Positions 44,380 to 55,054 of a DNA stretch of 64,000 nucleotides are shown here, one piece after another. The stretch lies in contig JAMXSV010000023.1 in the NCBI GenBank assembly GCA_027559495.1, forward strand, positions 1,240,001-1,304,000. Reading direction: 5' to 3'. Below the pieces are notes generated by a model. It made no database searches, was not told the origin of the DNA, and saw only the letters and a program-made list of their open reading frames with translations. Origin of the DNA: Aurifilum marmelostoma. Its lineage: Eukaryota; Ascomycota; Sordariomycetes; Diaporthales; Cryphonectriaceae. A program made the position numbers and the translations under genes. The stretch's first letter is position 1. Each line of letters opens with the position of its first letter.

Positions 44380-45200
44380 AACACCTTGTGGTGCTACCGG
44401 GCCTCTTCTTGATGGACTTTGAGCAGGGTGTGGAATGCCATTGGCATGAATTTCACCTTTTTACGTTTTGTAATCTGGGCGGTAGGACAAGAGCAGAAGG
44501 GGACGCAGGATGTGGAAGGGGGAACACAGCGCTGAGATACCAATCTGGATGCGATTGTATTTTGTGTACGGCAGTGTATAATCAATCACGACTACGACGA
44601 CTACTTCATGCTTGCCAGGTTGTTCTTGAGTATCTTGGTCAGGGTTCCTATTGCATTCCTCTGTGGTGACAAAATATAATACACAAGTATATTGGCCCTG
44701 TGATTGGTGTGCTTGTCATCTTGATGGATGACGAGCCGGAGATGAGAAATCACTTTGTTGCCGTCCTGATCATCGGTACCGGGACTGGGGGCCATATGCT
44801 CTGTCTGGTCGCCGAGCACCCAGCTGAGGCTTCGCCGACCTAGAATCGCCATCCCGTCTCCTTCACGAGGTGGAGTCACCGCGGGCCGTCGACGGGAGAA
44901 CCGACGTGACCGACCCTCTTTCATGACCAATGATAAATGAAGGTTAAAAAGAGAAGCTTACTCCACCAGCGCACACGGGTCTTTCTACTTCTTACTCATC
45001 TCAACTCAATATAAACTCCTTGCAGAAACAGACCACCACGGTCTTCCCGAAGCCACAGCTCAGAGCTCTCCTTTTTTTTCATCCTACCATTCTTTCTGTG
45101 GAATTGTTTCGTCGACTATCGGGAGCCTACTCTGAACCGCATACGCAGAATAGAAAAAAACCAGGAACGGGTATCAGAAAAGAAGGGAAAACAAGCCAAG
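44380..45200. other. Intergenic, 0.8 kb
   Basis: 3' region of the hydrophilin-like gene and promoter of the small Cys-rich gene. No gene is seen. Confidence 0.6.
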
Positions 45201-45627
45201 ATGTGTATGAGTGCGACCTGTCCGGATTGTTGTAAGTAGGCCAGAAACAAACCAAAAAAAAAAAAAAAAAAAAGAAGAAGAAGAAGAAGAAGAAGAAAAA
45301 ATTAAAATTCGACACACTCCTCATCGCCCCCACCCCCCTTCCTCCCTCCCTCCGTCCCTTGCAAGAATGGATACTGACGAGCGCGCGCAAACAGCCAAGA
45401 AGTCGTGGCGCGGCTGCGGGCGACACATCCCCAGCGCCATGTCCGGGGTGCCCGAGGACGAGTGGTGCACATGCGAGCCCAGGGTCGAGATCGAGGGCAC
45501 GTCGTATCCTAAGGCGGCGCGTATTGCCGCGCCTGCGTTCGTCTCGGGGTTGCTGGGCGGGCTGATGGGCGGCGGTGGGGCGAAGAAGGAGGAGGAGGAG
45601 AAGAAGAAGAAGAAGGACGAATTGTGA
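45201..45627 (+). CDS. Small conserved Cys-rich protein (CPxC..WxGCGxH..WCxCxP)
   Basis: Exons 45201-45231 and 45395-45627 encode 87 residues. The first exon is only 31 nt (MCMSATCPDC plus one base) and joins through GTAAGT..AACAG to give CPDCSKKSWRGCGRHIPSAM. A later ATG at 45367 lies inside the intron and gives a spurious start (MDTDERAQ). The pattern MCx(4)CPxC..W.GCG.HIP..M..VP..EWCTCEP occurs in small proteins of fungi and plants of unknown function; the Cys/His arrangement suggests zinc or another metal. A Gly-rich hydrophobic stretch follows, then a Glu/Lys tail ending KKKDEL. That tail looks like an ER-retention signal, but there is no signal peptide. The 163-nt intron holds an A-run and a GAA tract. 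Confidence 0.82.
45254..45303 (+). repeat. Poly-A plus (GAA)n tract inside intron
   Basis: About 20 As followed by seven GAA/AAG units and another A-rich stretch, all within the intron of the small Cys-rich gene. Confidence 0.85.
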
Positions 45628-46119
45628 GGGAGGGGGCGAGCTAGTTCTTTATCTTTTCTTTGGGGTTGAGGATGTGTTGGGAGGAGGGCTCTGTCTTGTG
45701 GCTAACAGGCAGTAATTGATAGTGAGGGCTGACTTGAGATGTTGAGGACATTGCTGCGATGTTGTGAGCCTGATTTTCGTGTGCTTGTGCATATCTTCAT
45801 CTGGTGCTCCAGTCGGCTAGATGAATAAGAAGATGGGAGAGTAAGTTCTCACAAGCCCTTGTTTTTGGCCGGCCCAGCGGTTCGGTTCCGGTTGCCGAAT
45901 CGCTACCGCCAAGGCTATCTATCTCCTCTCACCATCATTCCCATCTGTTAATAAGAAGGGGTCACTGTACTAAGGTCCTGCTCGTTCCTTCCGAGTCTCA
46001 TTTTGGGAAAATATATCGTGTCCTTGTCGTTCAACGCATTGGTTCCGTTTGTTGTCCAGAACAACCTTGGAAACTCAAAGACCACCGTTGCAGCAGTCAA
46101 AAGCGACAGCACACACGAG
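45628..46119. other. Intergenic, 0.5 kb
   Basis: 3' end of one gene and promoter of the next. The open frame running into the PEBP gene from 46003 has no ATG before 46120. Confidence 0.55.
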
Positions 46120-46956
46120 ATGGATACGTCTCGCGCACTCCTAGAAGTAACAATATCGTGGCTGTTCTCGAACGCCAAGGGCCGCGACGCCAAATGCTTC
46201 AACCGGCTTCCTCCCTTTGAGGCCTTTCCAGAGCCGACCATCGAGATCACCTCTCCGGCGCGCGGCCCCGGCCCGCTGAGCCAGCCAGCCCAGCTGCAAA
46301 AGGAAGACTCGGCCGACGGGGAAGGCAGGCTGCCGCCCCTGGAGTGGAAGACGCCGGCGGCACTGAAGGGAAAGGTGAAGGAGTGGCTTCTTGTCGTGGA
46401 GGATCCTGATGCGCCGCTGCCCACGCCCATCTCGCACGCGTACGTCTGCTCTTGATTTCTTCTTTCTACATGTCTTGAAGCTACACGCATTTATGCATTG
46501 TTCGTCATCATGTCCTGCAGATAGTTGGCTGATCGATGGTCCCTTGTGTGTTTAGAATCTTTGCTGGCATTGCACCCACCACCACAAAGATGGATCATCC
46601 CGATATCGAGGTGGTAGACGACAGCAAGAACCTGCTCAAGGGAGGCTTCCACTACGGCATGACGAGGAGCGGCAAGGTGTATATACCTCCCCGGCCACTG
46701 ATGAATCACGGACCTCATCGATGTGAGTGCAGCAACCGACCCACGACTTGTTGCATTTAATCGTGCGTGGCATGCTGATAGTACGTGTCCTGGGTGTTGT
46801 TCAGATTTCCACCAGATTGTGGCGCTGAGCGAGCCGCTGCCGAGGGACTTGTTGACGTCCAAACCACAGCTTAGCAGGGAGCAGGTCGCCGAGATGATCA
46901 AGGAGACAGTCCTGGGCTGGGGCTTGTGGGTTGGTGAGTACGAGAGGAGGTGGTAG
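46120..46956 (+). CDS. PEBP-family (phosphatidylethanolamine-binding, YbhB/YbcL-like) protein
   Basis: Exons 46120-46439, 46556-46722 and 46805-46956 encode 212 residues. Introns are 46440-46555 (GTACGT..TTTAG) and 46723-46804 (GTGAGT..TTCAG). WLLVVEDPDAPLPTPISHA carries the DPDxP ligand-pocket motif, and the first splice joins it to IFAGIAPT. GPHRYFHQIVAL, created by the second splice, is the GxHR motif of conserved region 2. The C-terminus VLGWGLWVGEYERRW is a typical PEBP end. Soluble PEBPs bind anionic ligands such as phospholipids or nucleotides; in fungi they are usually cytosolic and poorly characterised, some acting as protease or kinase inhibitors. No signal peptide is present. The start MDTSRALLEVTISWLF is the first ATG in frame. 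Confidence 0.9.
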
Positions 46957-47346
46957 GCGCCAAAGTGAAGGGGCCGGCCAGGAGGAGGGGAGGAGGATTT
47001 GATTCCTAATGTAAGGACTTGATTCCACAGCACCAGACTTATTTACAGTACGTAGAATGAGTCAGGGTTGGGGTTGTGAGACCCTAACCCTGCAAGCTCC
47101 TTTCAGCATACCCCACCTCGGCTCTTGCGGCAACCTTCCTGATGTCAGTGTCAAATGTCCAATGCCCTTGCCAACTACAAGTACCGACCTCAGCTACCGC
47201 CGAATTCCTCCCGAGATCGCGAAGACCGGCTCCGCATCGGCCGCCGACAACATCGACCGCCCCAGCCGTCGTAGCAGCACACACAGACACACATACCTAG
47301 CCTAGCGAATTTATTTTTATACTCTTTCTGTTTTCCTTCATTGACT
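46957..47346. other. Short intergenic, promoter of the Zn(II)2Cys6 gene
   Basis: 390 bases with no gene. The leader ends TTCATTGACT before the ATG. Confidence 0.55.
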
Positions 47347-47684
47347 ATGAGCAACAACAACGGTGAGAGCAGGGAGTCGCTGGACCTCCTCGCCTCGGCA
47401 GCCGAGCAGTCCTCGCCGCAATCACGCATCAAGAGGAACACGGCCTGCGTCTCGTGTCGCGACTCCAAGGTGCGATGCAACGCCAGCGCCGTCCACGGCC
47501 AGCCCTGCCAGCGCTGCGCCAAGCTGGGCCTGCCATGTGTCGTCGACAAGTCCCACAAGCGCGTCAGCAAGAGGAGCAGGTTTGAGGAGCTCGTCCAGGA
47601 GGTCCAGAACATCAAGCAGGCCGTCGGACCCCGAGGCGGAACGACTACTACGACGCCGGCTGCGGCAGTCATGACGCATGGAGG

Positions 47685-47722
<38 letters not shown>

Positions 47723-49776
47723 TGCCTCTACCCTCGATTCCGCCGACAAACCACCTCCTCCAGCCTCAACAGCAGCACCAACCGCCACCGCCTGCGGCCC
47801 CGACAGACGGAACACGACTCTACCCTACAGTTGCCTTCTCGACCAACGCGACACCCATCTCGAGCATCGCCTCCTTCAGCGCCCCTGCGCCGCCAAGAGG
47901 AGGGGTCGGTGATGCCTCGTCCTCCTCTGTTCCCTCGCTCACCCCGGGCGACCAGATGACGACGCCCTCCACCACAGCGAGCACAGGCCGGCCCTCGCAG
48001 CCGCGCGCCCTCAAGTCGCGCGTCTTCGCGGGCCAGGACATCGACATCTACTTTGACAAGTACTTCAAGGATTTCCACCCATACCTGCCCATCGTCCGCA
48101 TGCGCGAGCCAGACGCTATCTACAATGCGGGGCCCGTCCTTTTCTGGGTCATTATGGTGACGGCCTGCCGGCGACTGCCTCATAGTGGTGGGGTTTTCGA
48201 CTTTCTTGTCGAGTCCATTAGGTCTGAGGTCTGGGACGCTGTGTACGTATATCTTTCCTTTTGGTCCTATCGTCAACAGGAGATACCACATATGTTTCTA
48301 TGCTCGGGTTTTGTGTATATCTCTATGTATTTTCTATTCTTTCTCTGCCTCCGCAAATTATTATACTTCGTCTTTCGGCAGACCAGATAGCCCAGCCCTA
48401 CTCACACCCTCTTCTCAAACAGGTCTGACCCGCCAATGTCGCTGGCGACCATCAATGCGATGCTCATCCTCAGCGCCTGGCCGCTGCCGACCATCCGCTT
48501 CATGAAAGACCCGTCACCCATCTACACCTCCATGATCATGAACAGCTGTTACCTCCTGGGTATCCAGACCGGCCGGGGCGATTTCCCCGAGATTCTTTAT
48601 CCAGTGTACCGCCTCGGGGTGTCCAACGAGGAGGCCTTGTACACCTGGCTCGGCTACAACATCGTCTCGCAGCGCATCTCGACCTACAGCGGCACCCCGA
48701 GCACCGGACAGTTCTTCAACCGGACCATCGAGAGCGTCCTGGACCGCACGAGTCCGTTTCAGGTCCCGACCTACTTTTACGTGCTGCTTGAGAGTGCCGC
48801 GTTCCTCAACCGGCTGAGCAGGGTCATGGCTGCCACCCTTGAGGAAGAACGAGGCGTGTCGCACCACTTGGTCGACCATCTCGTAGAAGACTATACAAAG
48901 GTGCAGCGGCTGATGTCTGCTGTCGACATCTCAGGCAGGTCACACATACTCCTTGGTCCCAAGCCTATTCCTCAACAACACAAATGCGCTGACAGAGTAA
49001 CAAAAGATGTCGATCACTTCACACTCCTCTCGACTCTCCTCGAGGCCCAGGTCTACTACTTTGTGCCCACCCCAAACTTCAGCCTCGAGATCTACAGGCG
49101 CAACGCCCTACGCTGCTTCACCACCGCCCACTCGGCCGTCCAGCTGGCCCTGAAGCTCCAGGCCGAGATCGACTTTCTCGCCCACGCGCCACACTTTGTC
49201 TGCCGCACCCTCCTCACCGCCAGCTGTGTCATTATTTCAGCCCTCATCGCGCCGACCCTGCGCGACGTCGTCGAGGCCTACATCCGCCAGCTCGGCGACG
49301 GCGTCAGCATCACCACCCCGGACATGGTCGTCCTCGACGCCGTCGCCAGCGTCCGCAGCTGCTCCGTCCAGGAGGCCGACATGCCCCTGCGCTGCTCCAA
49401 GATGATGGAGAGCGCCTGGAACGTCCGCAACGTCCTCCCGGCCACGGAGATCTCCCAGCTCGGCGACCCCGAGTACAGCCACCGCATGGGCATGGGCCTG
49501 CCGCTCGACTGCATCCGCCGCTGGAAGCGCCAGATGGAGCAGATCCGCTCGGAAAAGCTGACCCCGCAGCCTCCTGCTGGTGCCCCCGGGGGTAGTGGCG
49601 GTGGTGGTGCCGCGGACCTCGTCGGGGCTGGCGGCGGCGCAGCAGCAGCAGCAGGCGGTGGCGGTGCCTCGTCCGGCGTCATCGCCGACCCCACGGCCAT
49701 GATCGACTGGGATGCGTTCATGAAGGACTTTGACTGGAATTTTGACCCCAGCCTGATTGAGACTGTGGTGGCTTAG
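47347..49776 (+). CDS. Zn(II)2Cys6 transcription factor, Leu3/War1-like
   Basis: Exons 47347-48242, 48423-48938 and 48996-49776 encode 730 residues. Introns are 48243-48422 (GTACGT..AACAG) and 48939-48995 (57 nt in frame, GTCACA..CTGACAG). The binuclear zinc cluster is complete: C34-x2-C37-x6-C44-x9-C54-x2-C57-x6-C64. It is followed by a basic linker and a short heptad-like dimerisation segment (RFEELVQEVQNIKQAV). A 12-Gln run (pure CAG codons) and Pro/Ser-rich stretches come next. Residues about 230-560 form the middle homology region (DIDIYFDKYFKDFHPYLPIV). A Gly/Ala linker leads to an acidic-aromatic tail (DWDAFMKDFDWNFDPSLI), a likely activation domain. The cluster spacing and linker resemble Leu3/War1 regulators; the target genes are unknown. 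Confidence 0.88.
47686..47721 (+). repeat. (CAG)12 repeat coding poly-Gln
   Basis: Twelve uninterrupted CAG codons in the transcription factor, likely length-variable. Confidence 0.95.
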
Positions 49777-49808
49777 TCTGTCTGTGAGTCGAATTAATAA
49801 GAAATTGT

Positions 49809-49864
<56 letters not shown>
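49809..49864. repeat. Poly-G homopolymer (56 nt)
   Basis: An uninterrupted run of 56 G, 33 bases after the transcription factor stop codon. It is exceptionally long, so the stated length may be an assembly artefact. Confidence 0.9.
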
Positions 49865-50221
49865 CTGCTTTTTGTTGCTCTTCTTTCCGGGTTGATATGG
49901 AGTGAGTATAGTCAGCAGTCAGCTTGTCTTTTCACCACCAGTAGCGACGGCGCGGGTTGAAATTAATTCATGCGGATGATGGTGGATTCAGAGAACAATA
50001 AAAAAAAAATGTCCTACTCCCGCCATGTACACACACAGAGAGATGAGGGTCAAATAATGGTGTGCGGAATGCTGGATATATGGGATTGAACAGTGTCAGA
50101 TGATAGCAAGTTCAGTAGCAAGCTTCTAGTGTCCAGAACAGAACGGCACACACAGAGAGATCCCTCTGCTGGCCGAAAGAAGTCTATTGGTCTCTATGAT
50201 CCGTCATAAAAACATGCTACC

Positions 50222-50244
50222 TTTTTTTTTTTTTTTTTTTTTTT
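50222..50244. repeat. Poly-T run (23 nt) at ADE5,7 3' end
   Basis: An uninterrupted T-run (A-run on the coding strand) nine bases beyond the ADE5,7 stop codon. It could be part of the 3' UTR or a retained poly-A-like tract. Confidence 0.85.
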
Positions 50245-50252
50245 GGTTGCCC

Positions 50253-52631
50253 TCATGCCCATGTCTCCAGGCTCGTGAGCACACACCCCTCGCCGCCGTC
50301 CTCTCTCTTGACCAGCTGCCCAATCCTGTACACCGTCTCGCCCTCGCCCTCGAGAACGGCGGCGACCTTGTCGTAATCACCCGCAGCGACGACGGCCACC
50401 ATGCCGATGCCGTTGTTGAAGGTGCGCGCCATCTCCTTGGGCTCGACGGCGCCGGCTTTTCTCAGCCACTGGAACACGGGGGGCACGGTCCAGCTGGCCA
50501 CGTCGATCTCGGCGGCGAGGGTCTTGGGCAGCATGCGCGGCACGTTCTCGGTCAGGCCGCCGCCGGTGATGTGCGAGAGTCCCTTGATGAGATTGAGCGC
50601 CAGGGCCTTGAGAAGGGGCCTGACGTAGATGCGCGTGGGCGTCAGCAGCGCCTCACCGATCGAGACGTCAGTATTCCAGGGGCACGAGGAGTGAAACTCG
50701 CGGCCCGCGTGGTCCACGATGCGCCGGACGAGGGAGAAGCCGTTGGAGTGGACACCGTTGGACGCCAGGCCGAGCAGGACGTCGCCCTCCCCCATATCGG
50801 ACAGGCGGGGCAGCCTGGCCTCCCTGCGCATGACGCCGATGGCGGCACCAGCAGCGTCATAGTCCTCGCCGTAGTAGATGCCGGGCATCTCGGCCGTCTC
50901 GCCGCCCACGAGGGCGCAGTTGGCCTGGCGGCACCCCTCGGCGACGCCGTTCACGAAGGCGGCGGCCTCGGCGGGGCGAAGCTTGCTGCACGAGTAGTAG
51001 TCGAGGAACATGAGGGGCTCGGCGCCCTGGACGATCAGGTCGTTGACGTTCATGGCCACCAGGTCGATGCCCACGGTGTCGTGCTTCTTCATAGACTGCG
51101 CGATGATCAGCTTGGTGCCGACACCGTCGATGGCGCCCACGAGGACCGGGGCGTTGGGGTAGCCGGCGGCGGCGAGGTCGACCTCGCCGCCGAAGCCGCC
51201 GATCTCGGCGTCAGCACCAGGGCGTGCAGTGGACCGGACGGCGGCCTTAATCATGTCAACGAGCTCGTTGCCGGCGTCGATGCTGACGCCAGCCTCGGCA
51301 TAGGTGAGGCCTTCCCTGGTGTCTGGTTGTCGGAATGCACGGTGGGCAATGTCCTTGCGGTAGAACATGTTGTCGAACTGGATGAGCTTGATGCCCTCCT
51401 CGTAAGCCTTCTTCACGGCGTCGGCGAGGGTGTCTGCGACGGCATTGGCGGCAATGACGCGACCGCCCGAGGTCTGGAGCTGGCCGTCCACCAGCTGCGT
51501 CCCGGCGTGGAAGATGGTGATGCCGCTGTCTGGCGCGGGGGCGCCCACGGTCATGGGGGTGCCCTTTGCATAGCTGCCCGGGTAGCCACCTGCGGCGACG
51601 ACCACGGTGGCGCTGAACCTGGGCTGGATGTGGAGGTCGACAGAGCTCAGGTAGCCCTTTGCGCAGGCCATCATGACCTCGGCCAGGTCTGTCTCGCCCG
51701 AGAGCAGGGGCAGGACCGTCTGGGTCTCTGGGTCGCCGAAGCGCACGTTGTACTCGAGCACCTTGGGCCCGTCGGCGGTGACCATGATGCCGGTGAAGAG
51801 CACACCCTTGAAGGGCATGCGGTCGTTCCTCATGCCGGCGATGGTGGGCTCGAGAATCTCCTTCTCGATCCTCCGGACGAGGGAGGGGGTGGCGATGTTG
51901 GTCGGGGCGTAGCAGCCCATGCCGCCCGTGTTGGGGCCCTGGTCGCCGTCGAAGATGCGCTTGTGGTCCTGGGCGGCGGGCAGGCTCTTGATGGTATAGC
52001 CGTCGCAGAAGGACAGGATGCTCAGCTCCTCGCCGGCCAGGAGCTCCTCGATGACGATCTCATCGCCGGCGGAGCCGAAAGCCTTGTCGTGCATGATCTG
52101 GCGCACAGCCTGGAGGGCCTCCTGCCGGGACTGGGGGATGATGACGCCCTTGCCGGCGGCCAGGCCGGTGGCCTTGATGACGACGCTGCGGTTGAGGTTC
52201 TGGAGGTAATTGGAGGCGACGCTGTAGTCGGCAAAGTTGGCGTAGGCGGCGGTAGGGATGCCGTGCCTGCGCATGAAGTCCTTGCTGAAGGTCTTGCTCC
52301 CCTCCATGCGGGCGGCGGCGGCGGAGGGCCCGAAGACGGGGATGCCGGCGGCGGAGAAGAAGGTCTCGATGCCATCGACGAGGGGCTGCTCGGGGCCGGG
52401 GACGACGAGGTTGACGTCGAGGGACTTGGCGAGCGACACGAGGCCGCGGAAGTCGTCGGCGGACACGCTGGTGTTGTTGGTGGTCTTGGGGCAGGTCGCG
52501 GTGCCGCCGTTGCCAGGGACGACGACGATGGACTCGACGAGGGGCGACTGGGAGAGCTTCCAGGCCAGGGCGTGCTCACGGCCCCCGTTTCCGATGAGCA
52601 GGATGCGGATTGATTCTTTTGTCTCCTCCAT
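50253..52631 (-). CDS. ADE5,7: Bifunctional GAR synthetase / AIR synthetase (purine biosynthesis)
   Basis: A single exon of 792 residues. The N-terminal half (about 1-430) is phosphoribosylamine-glycine ligase (purine step 2): [17 protein letters not shown], the ATP-grasp [15 protein letters not shown], and [14 protein letters not shown]. The C-terminal half (about 435-792) is phosphoribosylformylglycinamidine cyclo-ligase (step 5): [39 protein letters not shown] and the end VYRIGQLV. The fusion is standard in fungi. It is cytosolic. The start at 52631 gives [11 protein letters not shown], directly before the first strand of the GARS fold. It is divergent from RMP1 across 0.8 kb. Length and domain order match the family with no break. 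A long open frame on the opposite strand is a by-product of GC-rich codons. Confidence 0.97.
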   Translation of the reverse strand: MEETKESIRILLIGNGGREHALAWKLSQSPLVESIVVVPGNGGTATCPKTTNNTSVSADDFRGLVSLAKSLDVNLVVPGPEQPLVDGIETFFSAAGIPVFGPSAAAARMEGSKTFSKDFMRRHGIPTAAYANFADYSVASNYLQNLNRSVVIKATGLAAGKGVIIPQSRQEALQAVRQIMHDKAFGSAGDEIVIEELLAGEELSILSFCDGYTIKSLPAAQDHKRIFDGDQGPNTGGMGCYAPTNIATPSLVRRIEKEILEPTIAGMRNDRMPFKGVLFTGIMVTADGPKVLEYNVRFGDPETQTVLPLLSGETDLAEVMMACAKGYLSSVDLHIQPRFSATVVVAAGGYPGSYAKGTPMTVGAPAPDSGITIFHAGTQLVDGQLQTSGGRVIAANAVADTLADAVKKAYEEGIKLIQFDNMFYRKDIAHRAFRQPDTREGLTYAEAGVSIDAGNELVDMIKAAVRSTARPGADAEIGGFGGEVDLAAAGYPNAPVLVGAIDGVGTKLIIAQSMKKHDTVGIDLVAMNVNDLIVQGAEPLMFLDYYSCSKLRPAEAAAFVNGVAEGCRQANCALVGGETAEMPGIYYGEDYDAAGAAIGVMRREARLPRLSDMGEGDVLLGLASNGVHSNGFSLVRRIVDHAGREFHSSCPWNTDVSIGEALLTPTRIYVRPLLKALALNLIKGLSHITGGGLTENVPRMLPKTLAAEIDVASWTVPPVFQWLRKAGAVEPKEMARTFNNGIGMVAVVAAGDYDKVAAVLEGEGETVYRIGQLVKREDGGEGCVLTSLETWA

Positions 52632-53428
52632 TGTTGTGCGTCCTTTATTTTTTATTTTTTTCCCCCTTTCTCTCTTTTTCCTCCTTCTCTTGTGTGCGTC
52701 CGTGGAGGGGTTTTCTAAATGAATAGAAAAACCGATAGTACAAGAAGAGAAGAATAAAAGAGACTGAGAGGGTATATGGAAGGAGGGAGGAACAAGGAAA
52801 GCAAGAGAGGCTGTTCAACCTGGTGCTTGTTGGGAGCAGAACCAAGCCTGGTGGTGGTGGTGGTGAACTGTGGTTGTCAACATCTTCTTCCCTTCCCACG
52901 AGATCGAGCTGAGCCTAAGTGGAAAAAAAAAAGTTTACGGCTGGAGAGTCGCTAAAAATTTATGCTGCATTGGCGGGCTGCCCCTCCCCCGCACTACTGA
53001 GGGAGGTACCCGAACAAGCTAGGCTGCGGATAGCGTACATAGTACATGCTGTACCTGTCAGAAATCAGAACCCTGATCCATTTAGTTTGTGAGTAGCCCA
53101 ACCCTAACCCCCAGCCCGGCACCTATCTGGAGAAACAGACAAGACATGACGAAAACCAGGACAGAAGACAAAACGAAAATGACCAGAATTTATCATGGAC
53201 ACAGTACACAGTTCCAACCTTGATACCCAGAAATAACACTGTTCCATCAAGAGCCCTTCTAAGTATGAGCCTATAACAACATAAGAAAGGCACACAAAAT
53301 CAATATAAATACAGCAAGCCTGGCTGGCTGGCGACAATGTCCACCTCACCATGTCCCTTCACCCAGACCAACAACCACCACCACCACCACCAATATTAAC
53401 CACAAACCATCAAACAACACAATCAAAA
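52632..53428. promoter_or_regulatory. Shared divergent promoter region of ADE5,7 and RMP1
   Basis: Two genes read outward from this 0.8 kb. CT-rich leader sequence (on the ADE5,7 strand, A/T-rich 52650-52665) adjoins the ADE5,7 start. A GGTGGT tract at 52850-52863 and a CCA/CAC tract at 53367-53391 are present. I see no clear purine-pathway activator site. Confidence 0.4.
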
Positions 53429-54448
53429 ATGACCCAACCAGGCCCCGACCCCACCCACCTCCAGACCACCCTCACCTCCCTCATCACAGCCGCCCACATC
53501 CTCGACGGCTTCGCCCACCGCAACAAGAACCAGCACCGCGCCACGGCCTGGTGGCCCGCCTTTGACATGCTCCGCCGGAACCTGCACAAGCTCATCCCCG
53601 ACCTCGAGGGTGCCGTGCAGCGCGCCGAGGCCCTCTCGTTCCTGAGCGGCAGCAGTGATGGGAAGAAGAAGAAGAAGAAGAAGAGGGCGGGGGCGGAGGT
53701 GGTGGTGGTGGCGGCGGTAGCTGCCAAGCAGCCTGAGCTCGACAGGGTGGTGGAGAGGGCCGTGTGGGTGCGGAGCGTGCTCGTTGCGAAGTGCTATGGG
53801 TAAGTTGTGCCGACTTCTTTTATATATATGTATATATGTTCCTGTACATACAGACATTCCCTCTTGCTGACCACGCCACCCAGTGCCTTCACCCAGCTCA
53901 CAGCCGACAGGCAGTTCGCCCAGCTGGGTCTCCTCCTCCTAGGCGTGCTTGCCCAGGTCCAAGCCGCCATCACGCCCCTCGTGCCCCCACCAGATCACGA
54001 CGAGGAGGACGAAGAACACACCAGGAAACCAGAGGACCAGCCGGCAACAGCGGTCCGCGGACCCGACGCAGCCGAGGAGGGGGCCACTACCCGGGCCAGC
54101 AGTGATTTGGATCTCGGCGTTGCCGTGTCGAGAGATGAAGTGAGCTATAGTAGTAGAAATGGTGACGATGACGACGGTAATACAGCTATTGACCGGCCCT
54201 CCTCACCGGTACCAAGATTAATGGACGAGGCGGGCGGGCCAGGGTCAGGAGCGCGCAAGAGCAGAAAGCAAAAGAGGCCAAGGCCGGATGACGAGGGCTC
54301 GTCGAGAATGAAGATAGAGGAGGAGGAGCCGCTGCAGCCGCCATCGCCGCCTGCTGTGCGAGCGAAGGAGGCCAAGAAGGCTAAGACGAAGAAGAAGCGG
54401 AAGAAAGGCGGTGATGAATTCGACGATCTCTTCAGTTCGCTCATGTGA
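53429..54448 (+). CDS. RMP1: RNase MRP protein subunit Rmp1-like
   Basis: Exons 53429-53799 and 53884-54448 encode 311 residues; the 84-nt intron has GTAAGT and ACCCAG ends. The start is ATG at 53429 (MTQPGPDPTHLQ); an in-frame ATG at 53351 would add a 26-residue Pro/Gln leader. The N-terminal helical domain reads LTSLITAAHILDGFAHRNKNQHR..WWPAFDMLRRNLHKL, where HRNKNQH followed by WW is the hallmark of Rmp1, the subunit found in RNase MRP but not RNase P. After the intron, ADRQFAQLGLLLLGVLAQV completes the bundle. The long C-terminus is disordered with KR-rich nuclear-localisation-like stretches (KKAKTKKKRKKGG) and ends DEFDDLFSSLM. The complex cleaves pre-rRNA at the A3 site in the nucleolus. 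Confidence 0.85.
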
Positions 54449-55054
54449 AACCAACAGCAAGCCAGGCCAAAGAACAATGAAGTTGGTACTAATGATGATG
54501 ATACAATCAACGCAGAGGTCTGCCTTACTATAATCCTGATATATCCCTACTGGCAAAGTCGCATATGAAAAGAGACTAGACGGTTGCAACGCGCATCGAA
54601 GAGCAATACAAAGCTGACTCGTTGTGAAGTGGCATTTTGCGAATTGACTTATTACGAGAACCTCAATCAAGACAGATACAATCTCTCTAGTCATATACCC
54701 CCCCCCCTTCCCCCCTCTTTCGGTCCGGTGAATAGTTCCACCTTCCTTTGCCTGCCCTTCAGAATCCCTACTTACGTCCCTGCATCCCTGCTTTTCCACC
54801 ACTCACTAAGCCCCTCCCTGTGTGTGAGAGTATATTCAACAACAGTAGTGGCAGTGTCTCAATGAAGGTGATCAAGAGAAGATGCCAAAACAAAACCCAG
54901 CCCAGGACGCCTCTTCTTATAAGCAAGAAATTACTCGGGCCTGTCTGTCCTCTATCTTGAATGCGATCCGGTGACGACCCCAAATTGTCCCCAGAGTGTG
55001 AACCGCCTACCAGGAACGACACCGAAGAAGGGGGGATCTTCCTCCTGTCCTCTC
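54449..55054. other. Convergent 3' region of RMP1 and Tup1 genes
   Basis: 0.6 kb between two convergent genes with a C-rich run near 54698-54715. No gene. Confidence 0.6.

Larger units (their letters stand above)
49777..50252. other. Convergent 3' region with poly-G and poly-T runs
   Basis: Lies between the ends of the transcription factor and ADE5,7 genes. It is dominated by a 56-base G-run and a 23-base T-run, with no gene. Confidence 0.7.

Noticed and set aside
45367..45627. 86-codon frame starting MDTDERAQ
   Set aside because: Its ATG lies inside an intron; the spliced gene starting at 45201 restores the conserved Cys-rich N-terminus.
46003..46119. N-terminal extension of the PEBP gene from 46003
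   Set aside because: The frame begins with TTG, not ATG; the first ATG is 46120, matching the usual protein start.
47080..47095. CCCTAACCC-like telomere motif (also near 53098-53110)
   Set aside because: Only about one and a half units at each place; not a telomere or a tandem array.
50187..52613. 808-codon plus-strand open frame opposite ADE5,7
   Set aside because: Composed of Gly/Val/Asp/Ala/His-rich sequence with no motif; it is the antisense reading of GC-rich ADE5,7 codons.
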